64,000 nt of DNA from Fusobacterium sp. Lineage in GTDB: Bacteria; Fusobacteriota; Fusobacteriia; Fusobacteriales; Fusobacteriaceae. The notes under the pieces are model-generated. The model made no database searches. It had not been told where the DNA came from and saw only the letters and a list, made by a program, of their open reading frames with translations. This document shows, one piece after another, positions 25,531-35,406 of the stretch. The stretch spans positions 1 through 64,000 of the forward strand of contig NZ_JAWDXO010000011.1 in NCBI RefSeq assembly GCF_032477075.1, given 5' to 3'. The translations under genes and the position numbers were made by a program. The first letter of the stretch is position 1. Every line of letters starts with the position of its first letter.

Positions 25531-28218
25531 ATGAATAAGAAGAAAATCTATATAATTATTTTTATAGTTATAATAATATTAGGTTACTTAAATTATTTTA
25601 AAGATGAGAGTGATCCTTCTGATATAAAAAAAGCTATAGAAACAACTAATGTTATTTATGACAGTGAAGATTATCATGTTGAAGCAGACAAACAAGTAGA
25701 TTATGTAGATGACAATGAAACAAATTTTGAAAGGGCAAAAGCTTTAGTAAAAGATATGGTAATAAGTGGGGATAATGTATTTATAGATAAAGTGAGAAAT
25801 TTAGCATTAAAAAATAATATACTTGGAATAAGTCCAAATGGATGGAAGTTTAATACAGAAGCAGCTCATTATGATAAGCTAAAAGATGAAATAACATCTG
25901 ATGTTGGAGTATCAGCAGAAAATGCTGAAAAGAAAGTAAAAGTTTCTGGAAAGAATTTTATTACTGACAGTAAAATGAGCTATATAGAATTAAAAGATGA
26001 TGTAGTTTTGGAAAATGAAAAAATAAAATTAAAAGGGGATATAGGTAGATATAGCGACACTAGTAAAATAGTTACACTTTCAGGAAATATAGTTATTGAT
26101 GGAACAGATAGAGAAAATGCTGAGATATCTGGAAATTTTCTTAATTTGAAATACTCAGTAGATGACAAAATTCTTGAAGCATGGGAACCTTATGATGTAA
26201 CTTATGATGGAGCAAAACTTTCGGCAGGAAATTTATGGTATCAAGACAGTACAGAAGCCTTTTTGATTACAAAGAATGTAACAATAGAAACTAATGGATA
26301 TAAAATTAATGTTGACAAGATACAGAGAGAGGCAAACAGCAACATAATTAAATTTTTTGGACAAATAACTGGAAGCAATGGAATATATTCTTTTTCTGGT
26401 AGGGAAGCAATTTATGATATGAATACTGGAGAATTAACTTTTTATGGAGATGTAAAAGCTACATCAACAAAGGGAGAAGAACTGACAGCAGATAAAATAG
26501 TATATAATAACAATACTAAATTTATAACTGCATATGGAGAAAAAAGAGATGCAGTATATATTTCAGATAATGGAGAATTAAGAAGTAAAGAATTTAGATA
26601 TAACAATGAAACTAAAGAGCTGTTTGCAGATAAAAAATATGATTTTAAAAGTCAAAAATATGACAGTGTTGGAGATAAATTCTATTTTAATGATTTAACA
26701 AAAGATGGATATATAGTAAATGGAACTATGTATGATAAAGTTAAGAAACAAACTGCCAAAGGAAAAAGAATGGATTTTAATACAGAAACAAAGATATATA
26801 TGGTGAAAGAAAATTCTGTATTTGAAAATCAAGATTATAGATTGGAAAGTAATGATATAACATATAATGGAATTACTGGAAAAGTAGAAACACCAGATAG
26901 ATATAAAGTGGTATCTCTAAAAAATAATACATCTTTTACTGGAGTTGGAGCTGTATATGATGAAAATTCAGGAGAATTAGTAAGTAATGGAGTAATAAAT
27001 GCTTCTGGAAGAAATTTTATTGCCAGTGGAGAAAATCTTACATATAATAATAAAGATGGAGTGGGAGAACTTCAAAGTAAAATTTCTTTTACAAATACTG
27101 AAAATGGAACAACAGTAACTGGAGATAAACTTTTATTTCAAAAAGATAATTACATGGAACTTGTAGGGAATCTTGTAATAAATAGTGAAAAAATAGTAGC
27201 AAAATCATCAAGAGGAAAGTATAATTTGAAGGAAGAAAAAGTATATATTCCTGAAAAAATAGACTTTGAAAGTCATGATAAATTAACAGCAGGAACTATG
27301 TCAAAGGGAGTATATGATGTAAAAACTTCCATATTTACTGGGGATAATTTCAAAGGGAAAAATAAAGAAAATGATATAAAGAGCGACAAAATGAAATATT
27401 ATACAACTGAAAACAAGGTAGACTTTGGAAAAAATACTGTTATAGTAACTCCAGAAAGTAAATTGAGAGGAAACAGTCTTAATTATAATCTTGATACTGA
27501 AGTGGTTGTTTCTCCTGAAAAATATACAATAGATTATGGAGATTTTACTATTGTTGGAAGTGAAGGAACATTTGATAATAAGCAAGGATTATTAAAAAGT
27601 ACAAATGCAGATATAACTTCTAAAACTGGAGATAGATTCAAATCAGATAAAGCAGATGGAAATCTGAAAGAGATGAGAATAGACTTTATAGGGAATGCTG
27701 ATGGACATATGGTTCATCAAGGAAAACGTACAGATTTTACAGGAGATTTTGCTAGAGTATATTTCAAAAATGATGGTGGATATAAAGCAATAAGAAGTGA
27801 AATTAAAAAGAATGCAGTATTTATTCAAGAGGATAAGAGACTTCAATCTGATTATATTGAAGCAGATATAGAGAGAAATCTTATTTTTTCAAGAGATAAT
27901 ACAAAACTTATAGTAACTGATGCTGAAAATGGAGATACAATTGTAACTTCTGATACTGCAGAAATAGATATTGACAGAGATATGGCTACTTTAATTGGGA
28001 ATGTTTATATTGAAAATAAAAATCCTGAGCAGGGAATTACAATCATTACTTCTGAAAAAGGAATTATCAGACAAAAAACTGGTATATTGGATCTTATGGG
28101 AAATGTAAAAATTGAAAATAAAGAGTCTACAATAGAAGCAGATGAAGGAACTTATAATATGAATACAAAAAAAATAAAAGCAAGAGGTCATGTATTTATA
28201 AATCATAAAAATAATTAA
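25531..28218 (+). CDS. Giant LptC/LptA-like LPS-transport bridge protein
   Basis: 895 residues. One N-terminal membrane helix (about 5-24) anchors an otherwise periplasmic protein. The region after it resembles LptC, and the remainder is a long series of OstA/LptA-type strand repeats: units such as G-N-V-x-I..., Y-x-x-x-T-G-E-L, x-A-D-x-x-x-Y-N recur to the C-terminus (for example LDLMGNVKIENKESTIEADEGTYN). E. coli LptC and LptA are each below 200 residues, so this is enough for LptC plus several LptA modules in one chain. It lies ten bases before lptB, the normal place of lptC-lptA. I infer that it spans the periplasm between LptFG and LptD without needing LptA oligomers. Repeat boundaries need structure prediction. 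Confidence 0.8.
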   Translation: MNKKKIYIIIFIVIIILGYLNYFKDESDPSDIKKAIETTNVIYDSEDYHVEADKQVDYVDDNETNFERAKALVKDMVISGDNVFIDKVRNLALKNNILGISPNGWKFNTEAAHYDKLKDEITSDVGVSAENAEKKVKVSGKNFITDSKMSYIELKDDVVLENEKIKLKGDIGRYSDTSKIVTLSGNIVIDGTDRENAEISGNFLNLKYSVDDKILEAWEPYDVTYDGAKLSAGNLWYQDSTEAFLITKNVTIETNGYKINVDKIQREANSNIIKFFGQITGSNGIYSFSGREAIYDMNTGELTFYGDVKATSTKGEELTADKIVYNNNTKFITAYGEKRDAVYISDNGELRSKEFRYNNETKELFADKKYDFKSQKYDSVGDKFYFNDLTKDGYIVNGTMYDKVKKQTAKGKRMDFNTETKIYMVKENSVFENQDYRLESNDITYNGITGKVETPDRYKVVSLKNNTSFTGVGAVYDENSGELVSNGVINASGRNFIASGENLTYNNKDGVGELQSKISFTNTENGTTVTGDKLLFQKDNYMELVGNLVINSEKIVAKSSRGKYNLKEEKVYIPEKIDFESHDKLTAGTMSKGVYDVKTSIFTGDNFKGKNKENDIKSDKMKYYTTENKVDFGKNTVIVTPESKLRGNSLNYNLDTEVVVSPEKYTIDYGDFTIVGSEGTFDNKQGLLKSTNADITSKTGDRFKSDKADGNLKEMRIDFIGNADGHMVHQGKRTDFTGDFARVYFKNDGGYKAIRSEIKKNAVFIQEDKRLQSDYIEADIERNLIFSRDNTKLIVTDAENGDTIVTSDTAEIDIDRDMATLIGNVYIENKNPEQGITIITSEKGIIRQKTGILDLMGNVKIENKESTIEADEGTYNMNTKKIKARGHVFINHKNN

Positions 28219-28228
28219 GGAGGAGCTA

Positions 28229-28954
28229 ATGAGGAGTTTAGTAGCTCAGAATCTTTGTAAAAGCTATAAAAAAAGAACAGTAGTGGATAATGTCAGTCTT
28301 GAAGTAAACAAAGGGGAGATAGTAGGACTTCTTGGACCTAATGGAGCAGGAAAAACAACTACTTTCTATATGATAACTGGAATAATAAAACCTGAGAGTG
28401 GCAAAGTTTATTGTGATAATGCTGATATTACAGCTTATCCTATGTTTAAAAGGGCTAATCTTGGAATAGGATATCTAGCTCAGGAACCATCTGTTTTCAG
28501 AAATCTTACTGTAGAAGAAAATATTGCAGCAGTTCTTGAAATGAAAGGTATAGTTTCTAAAGAACAGCAAGAGATAATAGAAAAACTTATGGAAGAATTT
28601 AAACTTACTCATGTAAGAAAATCTTTAGGTTATTCATTATCTGGTGGTGAAAGAAGAAGAATAGAAATAGCCAGAACAATAGCAAATAATCCGAGTTTTA
28701 TACTTTTAGATGAACCCTTTGCTGGAGTTGACCCAATAGCAGTTGAGGATATACAGCAGATAATAAGATATCTGAGAAACAGAGGATTAGGAATACTGAT
28801 AACAGACCATAGTGTAAGAGAAACATTGCGTATTACAGAGAAAGCATATATAATGGCAAATGGAAAAGTTTTGATCAGTGGAACACCAGAAGAAATATCT
28901 AATGATGAGACAGCAAGAAAAATTTATTTAGGTGAAAAATTTAAATTAGATTAA
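28229..28954 (+). CDS. lptB: LPS export ABC transporter ATPase LptB
   Basis: Cytoplasmic ATPase driving LPS extraction through LptFG. Walker A GPNGAGKTT is at 36-44, signature LSGGE at 137-141, and Walker B LLDEP at 159-163 continues into FAGVDPIAV, a sequence typical of LptB. 241 residues is the usual size. GGAGGAG precedes the ATG and the LptC/A-like gene ends ten bases upstream. The cognate permease genes are 8 kb downstream (37149-39314), unlike E. coli where they are also separate. Confidence 0.93.
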   Translation: MRSLVAQNLCKSYKKRTVVDNVSLEVNKGEIVGLLGPNGAGKTTTFYMITGIIKPESGKVYCDNADITAYPMFKRANLGIGYLAQEPSVFRNLTVEENIAAVLEMKGIVSKEQQEIIEKLMEEFKLTHVRKSLGYSLSGGERRRIEIARTIANNPSFILLDEPFAGVDPIAVEDIQQIIRYLRNRGLGILITDHSVRETLRITEKAYIMANGKVLISGTPEEISNDETARKIYLGEKFKLD

Positions 28955-28977
28955 ATTTTAAATAGTTGGAGGAGAAC

Positions 28978-31578
28978 ATGTTAACAGGAAATCAAATTAG
29001 AAAAGAGTTTATTGAGTTTTTTGAAGCTAAACATCATAGACACTTTGAAAGTGCATCTCTTATCCCTGATGATGCAACTTTATTATTAACAGTAGCAGGA
29101 ATGGTTCCTTTTAAACCATATTTTTTAGGACAGAAAGAAGCTCCATATCCAAGAGTGACAACATATCAAAAATGTATCAGAACAAATGACCTTGAAAATG
29201 TTGGAAGGACAGCAAGACATCATACATTCTTTGAAATGCTTGGAAATTTCTCTTTTGGAGATTATTTTAAAAAAGAAGCTATAGAGTGGTCTTGGGAGTT
29301 TGTTACAGAAGTATTAAAAATAGACAAGAATAAACTTTGGGTATCAGTTTTTACAACAGATGACGAAGCAGAGCAAATATGGATAGAAAAGTGTAATTTT
29401 CCAAAAGAAAGATTAGTAAGACTTGGAGAAGATGAGAACTGGTGGGCAGCAGGACCAACTGGGTCGTGTGGTCCTTGTTCAGAAATCCATGTAGATTTAG
29501 GACCAGCTTATGGTGGAGATGAAAATTCTAAACTTGGTGATGAAGGAACTGACAATCGTTTTATTGAAATATGGAATCTTGTATTTACTGAATGGAATAG
29601 AATGGAAGATGGAAGTCTTGAACCACTTCCTAAAAAAAATATAGATACTGGAGCAGGGCTTGAAAGAATAGCTGCTGTAGTTCAAGGGAAATCTAATAAC
29701 TTTGAAACGGATCTTTTATTTCCATTAGTGGAAGAGGCTGTAAAACTTACTAATTCTCAATATGGAAGAGATGAGGAGGAAAATTTCTCATTAAAAGTAA
29801 TAACAGATCATTCAAGAGCAGTCACTTTCTTGATTAATGATGGAGTTATTCCTTCAAATGAAGGAAGAGGTTATATTCTGAGGAGAATATTGCGAAGAGC
29901 AGTAAGACATGGAAGACTTTTAGGGCAACCAGAATTATTTTTATATAAAATGGTGGATAAAGTAGTAAGTATGATGGAAAACGCTTATCCAGACCTTAGA
30001 AATAATATTGAACACATCAAAAAAGTTGTAAGAATAGAAGAAGAAAAATTTTCTCGTACTCTTGATCAAGGTATGCAGCTGGTGAATCAAGAGATTGAAA
30101 AATTAAAAGCTGTAAATATTAATAAACTTGATGGAGAAGTTACATTTAAACTTTATGATACCTATGGTTTTCCTTATGAATTGACAGAAGAAATCTGTCA
30201 GGAAAAGGGAATAGAAGTATCTAAAGTAGAATTTGAAGCTAAAATGACTGAGCAAAAAGAAAAAGCAAGAGCTGCAAGAGAAATTGTAATGGAAAAAGGT
30301 CAGGACAGTTTTATTGAAGAATTTTATGACAGATATGGAGCAACACAATTCAGTGGTTATATAACTGTCAAAGATACAGGAAAATTATTAAGCTCAAGAG
30401 AAGGGAAAGAAAATAAAAAACTTATGATATTTGATACAACTCCATTTTATGCAGAATCTGGAGGACAAGCAGCAGATATTGGTATTATTACTGGAAATGG
30501 ATTTGAAGGCAAAGTTATAGATGTTCAAAAACAAAAAGGAATATTCGTTCATAGTGTAGAAGTATTAAAGGGAGTTCCAATAGAAGGAGAAGAGTATTTT
30601 CTGGAAATTGATGAGGCTAATAGATTGGCTACAGCAAAAAATCATACAGCTACTCATTTACTTCATGAAGCATTGAGAGAAGTATTAGGATCTCATGTTC
30701 AACAGGCTGGATCTTTTGTAAATGGAGAAAGATTAAGATTTGATTTTAATCACTATGAGGCTATGACTACTGAAGAAATCGAAAAAGTAGAAGAGTTGGT
30801 AAACGAAAAGATAGCTGAAGCCATAGATGTAAAAATAGCTGATATGAGTATGGATGAAGCTAAAAAAGCTGGAGCTACAGCATTATTTGGAGATAAATAT
30901 GGAGATGTGGTAAGAGTAGTGTGTGTAGAAGGTTTTTCTGTAGAACTCTGTGGAGGAACTCATATAGATAACATAGGAAAAATAGGGTTATTCAAAATAG
31001 AAAGTGAAGCAGGAATAGCAGCTGGAATCAGAAGAATTGAAGCTGTAACTGGAAAGGGGGCATATAAACTAGTCAAAGATATAGAAACCCTTCTAAAAAG
31101 TGTAGAAAAAACTGTGAAAGCTGATGAAGTAAATCTTTTAGACAGAATTGAAAAAATGGTAGAAACTATTAAAGAAAATGGGAAAGAATTGGAAGATTTA
31201 AAAAGTAAATTTACCCAGATAGAAGCACAGGCTTTAGCTGAAAACTCTGAAATAATTAATGGAACAACAGTTATTATGAAAACTTTTAAAACTAGAACAG
31301 CTGATGATTTAAGGAAAATGATTGATTATATAAAAGATAAAATGACTAATACTGTTGTAGTTTTAGCATCTGGTGCAGATAAAGCTATATTTGCTGCTGG
31401 CGTAACTAAGGAACTCACTTCAAAAGTAAAAGCTGGAAATTTAGTAAAAGAAGCAGCTGTAATTACTGGTGGAAATGGTGGAGGAAGACCTGATTTTGCT
31501 CAAGCTGGAGGAAAGGATGTAACTAAAATACAAGAAGCAATGAATGCAGTAAGAGAAATTTTGAAAAATTCTTTATAA
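28978..31578 (+). CDS. alaS: Alanyl-tRNA synthetase
   Basis: Class II synthetase, 866 residues: catalytic core with HHTFFEMLGNFSFGDYFK near residue 80, editing domain with NHTATHLLHEAL near 555 and CGGTH near 655 (the zinc-binding HxxxH and CxxxH), then a coiled segment and the C-Ala domain ending GGGRPDFAQAGG. The ATG at 28978 follows TTGGAGGAGAAC; the upstream TTG at 28966 is part of that site. It lies 23 bases behind lptB in the same run. Confidence 0.96.
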   Translation: MLTGNQIRKEFIEFFEAKHHRHFESASLIPDDATLLLTVAGMVPFKPYFLGQKEAPYPRVTTYQKCIRTNDLENVGRTARHHTFFEMLGNFSFGDYFKKEAIEWSWEFVTEVLKIDKNKLWVSVFTTDDEAEQIWIEKCNFPKERLVRLGEDENWWAAGPTGSCGPCSEIHVDLGPAYGGDENSKLGDEGTDNRFIEIWNLVFTEWNRMEDGSLEPLPKKNIDTGAGLERIAAVVQGKSNNFETDLLFPLVEEAVKLTNSQYGRDEEENFSLKVITDHSRAVTFLINDGVIPSNEGRGYILRRILRRAVRHGRLLGQPELFLYKMVDKVVSMMENAYPDLRNNIEHIKKVVRIEEEKFSRTLDQGMQLVNQEIEKLKAVNINKLDGEVTFKLYDTYGFPYELTEEICQEKGIEVSKVEFEAKMTEQKEKARAAREIVMEKGQDSFIEEFYDRYGATQFSGYITVKDTGKLLSSREGKENKKLMIFDTTPFYAESGGQAADIGIITGNGFEGKVIDVQKQKGIFVHSVEVLKGVPIEGEEYFLEIDEANRLATAKNHTATHLLHEALREVLGSHVQQAGSFVNGERLRFDFNHYEAMTTEEIEKVEELVNEKIAEAIDVKIADMSMDEAKKAGATALFGDKYGDVVRVVCVEGFSVELCGGTHIDNIGKIGLFKIESEAGIAAGIRRIEAVTGKGAYKLVKDIETLLKSVEKTVKADEVNLLDRIEKMVETIKENGKELEDLKSKFTQIEAQALAENSEIINGTTVIMKTFKTRTADDLRKMIDYIKDKMTNTVVVLASGADKAIFAAGVTKELTSKVKAGNLVKEAAVITGGNGGGRPDFAQAGGKDVTKIQEAMNAVREILKNSL

Positions 31579-31588
31579 GAGGTAATGA

Positions 31589-32014
31589 ATGTATAAAAAG
31601 TATATTTCTCTGGATGTAGGAGATGTGAGGATAGGAGTAGCAAAATCAGATATAATGGGAATAGTTGCTACTCCCCTTGAAGTGATAGACAGAAAAAAAA
31701 CAAAAGCAGTAAAAAGAATTAAAGAACTTTGTATTGAAGAAAATACAAAAGCATTGGTAGTGGGTATTCCTAAAAGTCTGGATGGGACTGAAAAGAGACA
31801 GGCAGAGAAAGTCAGAGAGTTTATAGCTAAATTGAACAAAGAGATTGAAGGCTTGGAAATAATAGAAGTTGATGAAAGGCTTACCACTGTATCAGCGGAT
31901 AGAATGTTGAATGAATCAAGTAAAAAAGGCGCTTTGGAAAAAAGAAAGATAGTTGATAAAATAGCAGCTGCTATAATACTTCAAACTTTCTTAGATACAA
32001 AAAAGATAAACTAA
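31589..32014 (+). CDS. ruvX: RuvX/YqgF family putative Holliday junction resolvase
   Basis: RNase H-fold nuclease-like protein, implicated in pre-16S rRNA 5' processing in E. coli and proposed as a resolvase. MYKKYISLDVGDVRIGVA provides the first acidic residue, VVGIPKSLDGTEKRQA the middle block and VDERLTT the third; DKIAAAIILQTFLD holds the last acid. 141 residues is normal. The usual alaS-ruvX adjacency seen in many genomes is kept here (10 bases apart). Confidence 0.9.
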   Translation: MYKKYISLDVGDVRIGVAKSDIMGIVATPLEVIDRKKTKAVKRIKELCIEENTKALVVGIPKSLDGTEKRQAEKVREFIAKLNKEIEGLEIIEVDERLTTVSADRMLNESSKKGALEKRKIVDKIAAAIILQTFLDTKKIN

Positions 32015-32029
32015 TATTTTGGAGGAGAA

Positions 32030-33262
32030 ATGGGATCGAAATTATTGATGAGATTGTCTCTTGTTATAGTTGTGGTAATAGGAGCCATATGGCTTAGCTT
32101 TTTTAAACCAACTAAACTTGGGCTGGACTTAAAAGGTGGAGTGTATGTAGTATTGGAAGCTGTACCAGATGAAGGGGTAACTCTTGATGATGCAGCAATG
32201 AACAGACTTATTGAAGTCTTGGATAGAAGAATAAATGGATTAGGAGTTGCAGAGTCACTTGTTCAAAAAGCTGGAAGTAATAGGGTAATTATAGAGCTAC
32301 CAGGAATAAGTAATACAGAAGATGCTATAAATATGATAGGAAAAACAGCATTGTTAGAATTTAAAATTGAGAATCCAGATGGAACTCTTGGAGAAACTCT
32401 TCTTACAGGAGGAGCATTAAAAAAGGCAGATGTATCTTATGATAACTTAGGAAGACCTCAAATTCAATTTGAAATGAATCAAGAGGGAGCAATAAGATTT
32501 GCTGAAATTACAAGAAATAATATAGGGAAAAAACTTGCTATCACATTGGACGGAAAGGTACAGACAGCTCCTATGATTAATTCAGAAATACCAAGTGGAA
32601 ACGGAGTAATCACAGGAAATTATACTGTTGAAGAAGCAAAAGCAACTGCAACATTATTAAATGCAGGAGCCCTTCCAGTAAAAGCTGAAATAATAGAGAC
32701 AAGAACTGTAGGAGCTTCTCTAGGAGATGAATCTATAGCTCAAAGTAAACAGGCAGCAATATTTGCAATGATACTTATAGGTGTTTTTATGATAATATTT
32801 TATAGACTTCCTGGAATAGTGGCAAATATAGCATTGATAATATTTGGACTTATAACTTTTGGATGTCTTAATTTTATAGATGCAACATTGACTCTTCCTG
32901 GTATAGCAGGACTTATTTTATCAGCAGGTATGGCAGTTGATGCAAATGTTATTATCTTTGAGAGAATAAAAGAAGAACTTAAACTGGGAAATACTATACG
33001 TAATTCAATAGATGCAGGATTCAGCAAGGGATTTGTAGCTATCTTTGACTCGAATCTTACAACATTGATAATAACTGTTATTCTTTTTACTTTTGGAACT
33101 GGTCCTGTAAAAGGATTTGCTGTAACACTAACAATAGGTACACTGGCATCTATGTTCACAGCTATCACAATTACAAAAATACTTTTACTTACTTTCATCA
33201 CAGTATTTAATTTAAGCAGACCAGAATTATTCGGAGTTAGGGGGAAAACAGCATGCAAATAG
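32030..33262 (+). CDS. secD: Protein translocase subunit SecD
   Basis: Inner-membrane accessory of SecYEG that pulls exported proteins using the proton gradient. N-terminal helix, then the periplasmic P1 domain (LGLDLKGGVYVVLEA, RINGLGVAE) and five C-terminal helices with AGMAVDANVIIFERIKEEL. At 410 residues it is the short form lacking the large insert of E. coli SecD. Its 3' end overlaps secF by ten bases. ATG with TTGGAGGAGAA upstream. Confidence 0.93.
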   Translation: MGSKLLMRLSLVIVVVIGAIWLSFFKPTKLGLDLKGGVYVVLEAVPDEGVTLDDAAMNRLIEVLDRRINGLGVAESLVQKAGSNRVIIELPGISNTEDAINMIGKTALLEFKIENPDGTLGETLLTGGALKKADVSYDNLGRPQIQFEMNQEGAIRFAEITRNNIGKKLAITLDGKVQTAPMINSEIPSGNGVITGNYTVEEAKATATLLNAGALPVKAEIIETRTVGASLGDESIAQSKQAAIFAMILIGVFMIIFYRLPGIVANIALIIFGLITFGCLNFIDATLTLPGIAGLILSAGMAVDANVIIFERIKEELKLGNTIRNSIDAGFSKGFVAIFDSNLTTLIITVILFTFGTGPVKGFAVTLTIGTLASMFTAITITKILLLTFITVFNLSRPELFGVRGKTACK

Positions 33263-34197
33263 AAATTATAAAAAATAGTAAAAAATTTGTAGGATTGTCA
33301 TTAATTATTGTTGTTCTTTCTCTTGGAGCTTTTTTTATAAAAGGACTTAATTATGGTATCGACTTTTCTGGAGGAAATTTATTCCAATTGAGATTTGAAA
33401 AGCCAATAACATTGAATGATATTAATAATAATCTAGATGAAGTTTCTAAAGATGTAAATCAGGTAAATCCTAATAGCAGAAAAGTACAAATTTCTGAAGA
33501 CAACACTGTTATTATAAGAACTCCTGAACTTACTGAAACAGAAAAGACTGAAGTTTTGAACAGTTTAAGAAAAATTGGAATTTTTGATATAAATAAAGAA
33601 GAAAAAGTAGGAGCAAGTGTAGGAGAAGAATTGAAAAGTTCAGCATTATATGCATTATTGATAGGAGCTTTTCTTATAATTCTTTACATAACTTTTAGAT
33701 TTGAATTTACATTTGCAGTAGCAGCAGTAGCAGCATTATTTCATGATCTTATTATAGCTATTGGAGTAATTTCGCTTTTAGGTTATGAGGTAGATACGCC
33801 ATTTATAGCAGCAATATTAACTATACTTGGATATTCTATTAATGATACAATAGTTGTATTTGATAGAATAAGAGAAAATTTAAAACGTAAAAATAAAGGT
33901 TCATTAGAAGATTGTTTAAATAAAAGTGTAAACCAAGTAATGATAAGATCTATTAATACATCTGTAACTACTTTATTTGCAATTATTGCTATACTTGTTT
34001 TTGGTGGAGACAGCTTAAAAACATTTATAGTTACTCTTTTAATTGGTATTCTTGCAGGAACTTACAGTTCAGTATTTATTGCAACACCATTGGTATATTT
34101 TCTGGATAAAAATAAAAAAGGATCAAATAAAGGACTGCGAAGTTTAGGAGAAGAAAAAAAGAAAGAGTCAAAGGATGAAGAAAAAATATTAGTTTAA
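33253..34197 (+). CDS. secF: Protein translocase subunit SecF
   Basis: Partner of SecD in the RND-like pair. GLNYGIDFSGGNLFQLRF near residue 30 is the SecF periplasmic signature, and LTILGYSINDTIVVFDRIRENL near 200 is the conserved membrane block. 314 residues, six helices, charged C-terminal tail (Lys/Glu-rich). Translationally coupled to secD through the ten-base overlap. Confidence 0.94.
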   Translation: MQIEIIKNSKKFVGLSLIIVVLSLGAFFIKGLNYGIDFSGGNLFQLRFEKPITLNDINNNLDEVSKDVNQVNPNSRKVQISEDNTVIIRTPELTETEKTEVLNSLRKIGIFDINKEEKVGASVGEELKSSALYALLIGAFLIILYITFRFEFTFAVAAVAALFHDLIIAIGVISLLGYEVDTPFIAAILTILGYSINDTIVVFDRIRENLKRKNKGSLEDCLNKSVNQVMIRSINTSVTTLFAIIAILVFGGDSLKTFIVTLLIGILAGTYSSVFIATPLVYFLDKNKKGSNKGLRSLGEEKKKESKDEEKILV

Positions 34198-34212
34198 TAA
34201 TAAAATATAATA

Positions 34213-34261
34213 TATAATATAAGAGGGCAACTGAGAATGAAAAAGTTTAAAGTCGCCCTCT
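34213..34261 (+). promoter_or_regulatory. Hairpin in the secF-alr gap with a possible -10 box in front
   Basis: AGAGGGC (34222-34228) pairs with GCCCTCT (34255-34261), with AAC facing GTC extending it, and no T run follows. TATAAT at 34213-34218 would place a transcript start at or next to the hairpin's first bases; the -35 (TTAGTT) is weak. It could be a 5' stabilising stem or processing site rather than a terminator. Confidence 0.4.
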
Positions 34262-34299
34262 ATGAATTTAAATCATAATAAAAAGGGAGCATAGAAAAA

Positions 34300-35394
34300 A
34301 TGAGAGCTTGGTTAGAAATCGATATGGATAATTTAAAATATAATTTAGATAAAATTAAAGAATTAGTCCATGGCACGAATGTATTAGGGGTTATAAAAGC
34401 TAATAGTTATGGATTCGGAGCTATCGAAACTGCTAAAGAGCTTTCAAAACATGGAGTAGAGATTTTTGGAGTAGCTTCTCTGGAAGAAGCAATGGAGTTA
34501 AGAGAAGGAGGAATAGAAGAAGAGATTCTTATACTAGGGGCACTTTTTAATGATGAAATAGAAATAGCAGCTGAAAAAAATTTTCAAATAACTATAAGCA
34601 GCATGAGACAGATAGAATTTTTAGAGTCTAATAAAATAGATGCTGAAATACATATAAAAATAGATACAGGAATGGGAAGATTAGGTTTTACTATTGAAAA
34701 GGGAAAAGAAGCTGTAGATTATTGTATAGAGAGAGGATTAAAAGTAGCCGGTATTTATTCACATCTTTCTGATGCAGATGGAATGAGTGATGAAGCATGT
34801 AATTATACTAAAGAGCAGATAAATAAATTCAAAATATTTGAAAAGTATAAAACAATAAAGTATATACATATTTTAAATAGTGGTGGAATACTAAGATTCA
34901 ATGATGGATTTAAAGGAAATCTGGTAAGAGCTGGTATATGTATGTATGGTATGTTAGGAAATGAAAGAATACCAGAATTTAAAAGAGTTTTTACAATGAA
35001 AACAAGAATTATCTTTATAAGAACACTTGAAGAGGACTCATATATATCATATGGAAGAACTGTAAAATTAAAAAAAGGAGAAACCTTTGCTACTCTTGCC
35101 ATAGGATATGCAGATGGTATGAAAAAAGAATTTTCTAATAAAACCTATGCTTTAATCGAAGGGGAGAAATGTCCAATAGTTGGGGAGATATGTATGGATA
35201 TGTGTATGGTAAAAATACCAGAATCAATTTTTAAAAAAATAAATATAGGTACTGAAGCAATTGTTATAAGAGATGATATAATAGAAGAAATAAATTCTAT
35301 TCATAAGTCAACTTGGGATATATTGACTGGAATAGGAAGAAGAGTATATAGAGTCTATAAAAAAAATGGTACTCCATATTTAATAACAAGATAA
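34300..35394 (+). CDS. alr: Alanine racemase
   Basis: PLP enzyme supplying D-alanine for peptidoglycan. The Schiff-base Lys lies in GVIKANSYGFGA near residue 37; the C-terminal half has SYGRTVKL and IGYADG with the second catalytic Tyr, and EICMDMCMV near residue 300. 364 residues is normal. GGGAGC precedes the ATG. It starts about 100 bases after secF, the largest internal gap of the long run, with an RNA hairpin in between. Confidence 0.95.
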   Translation: MRAWLEIDMDNLKYNLDKIKELVHGTNVLGVIKANSYGFGAIETAKELSKHGVEIFGVASLEEAMELREGGIEEEILILGALFNDEIEIAAEKNFQITISSMRQIEFLESNKIDAEIHIKIDTGMGRLGFTIEKGKEAVDYCIERGLKVAGIYSHLSDADGMSDEACNYTKEQINKFKIFEKYKTIKYIHILNSGGILRFNDGFKGNLVRAGICMYGMLGNERIPEFKRVFTMKTRIIFIRTLEEDSYISYGRTVKLKKGETFATLAIGYADGMKKEFSNKTYALIEGEKCPIVGEICMDMCMVKIPESIFKKINIGTEAIVIRDDIIEEINSIHKSTWDILTGIGRRVYRVYKKNGTPYLITR

Positions 35395-35406
35395 AAAGGA
35401 GAACTG

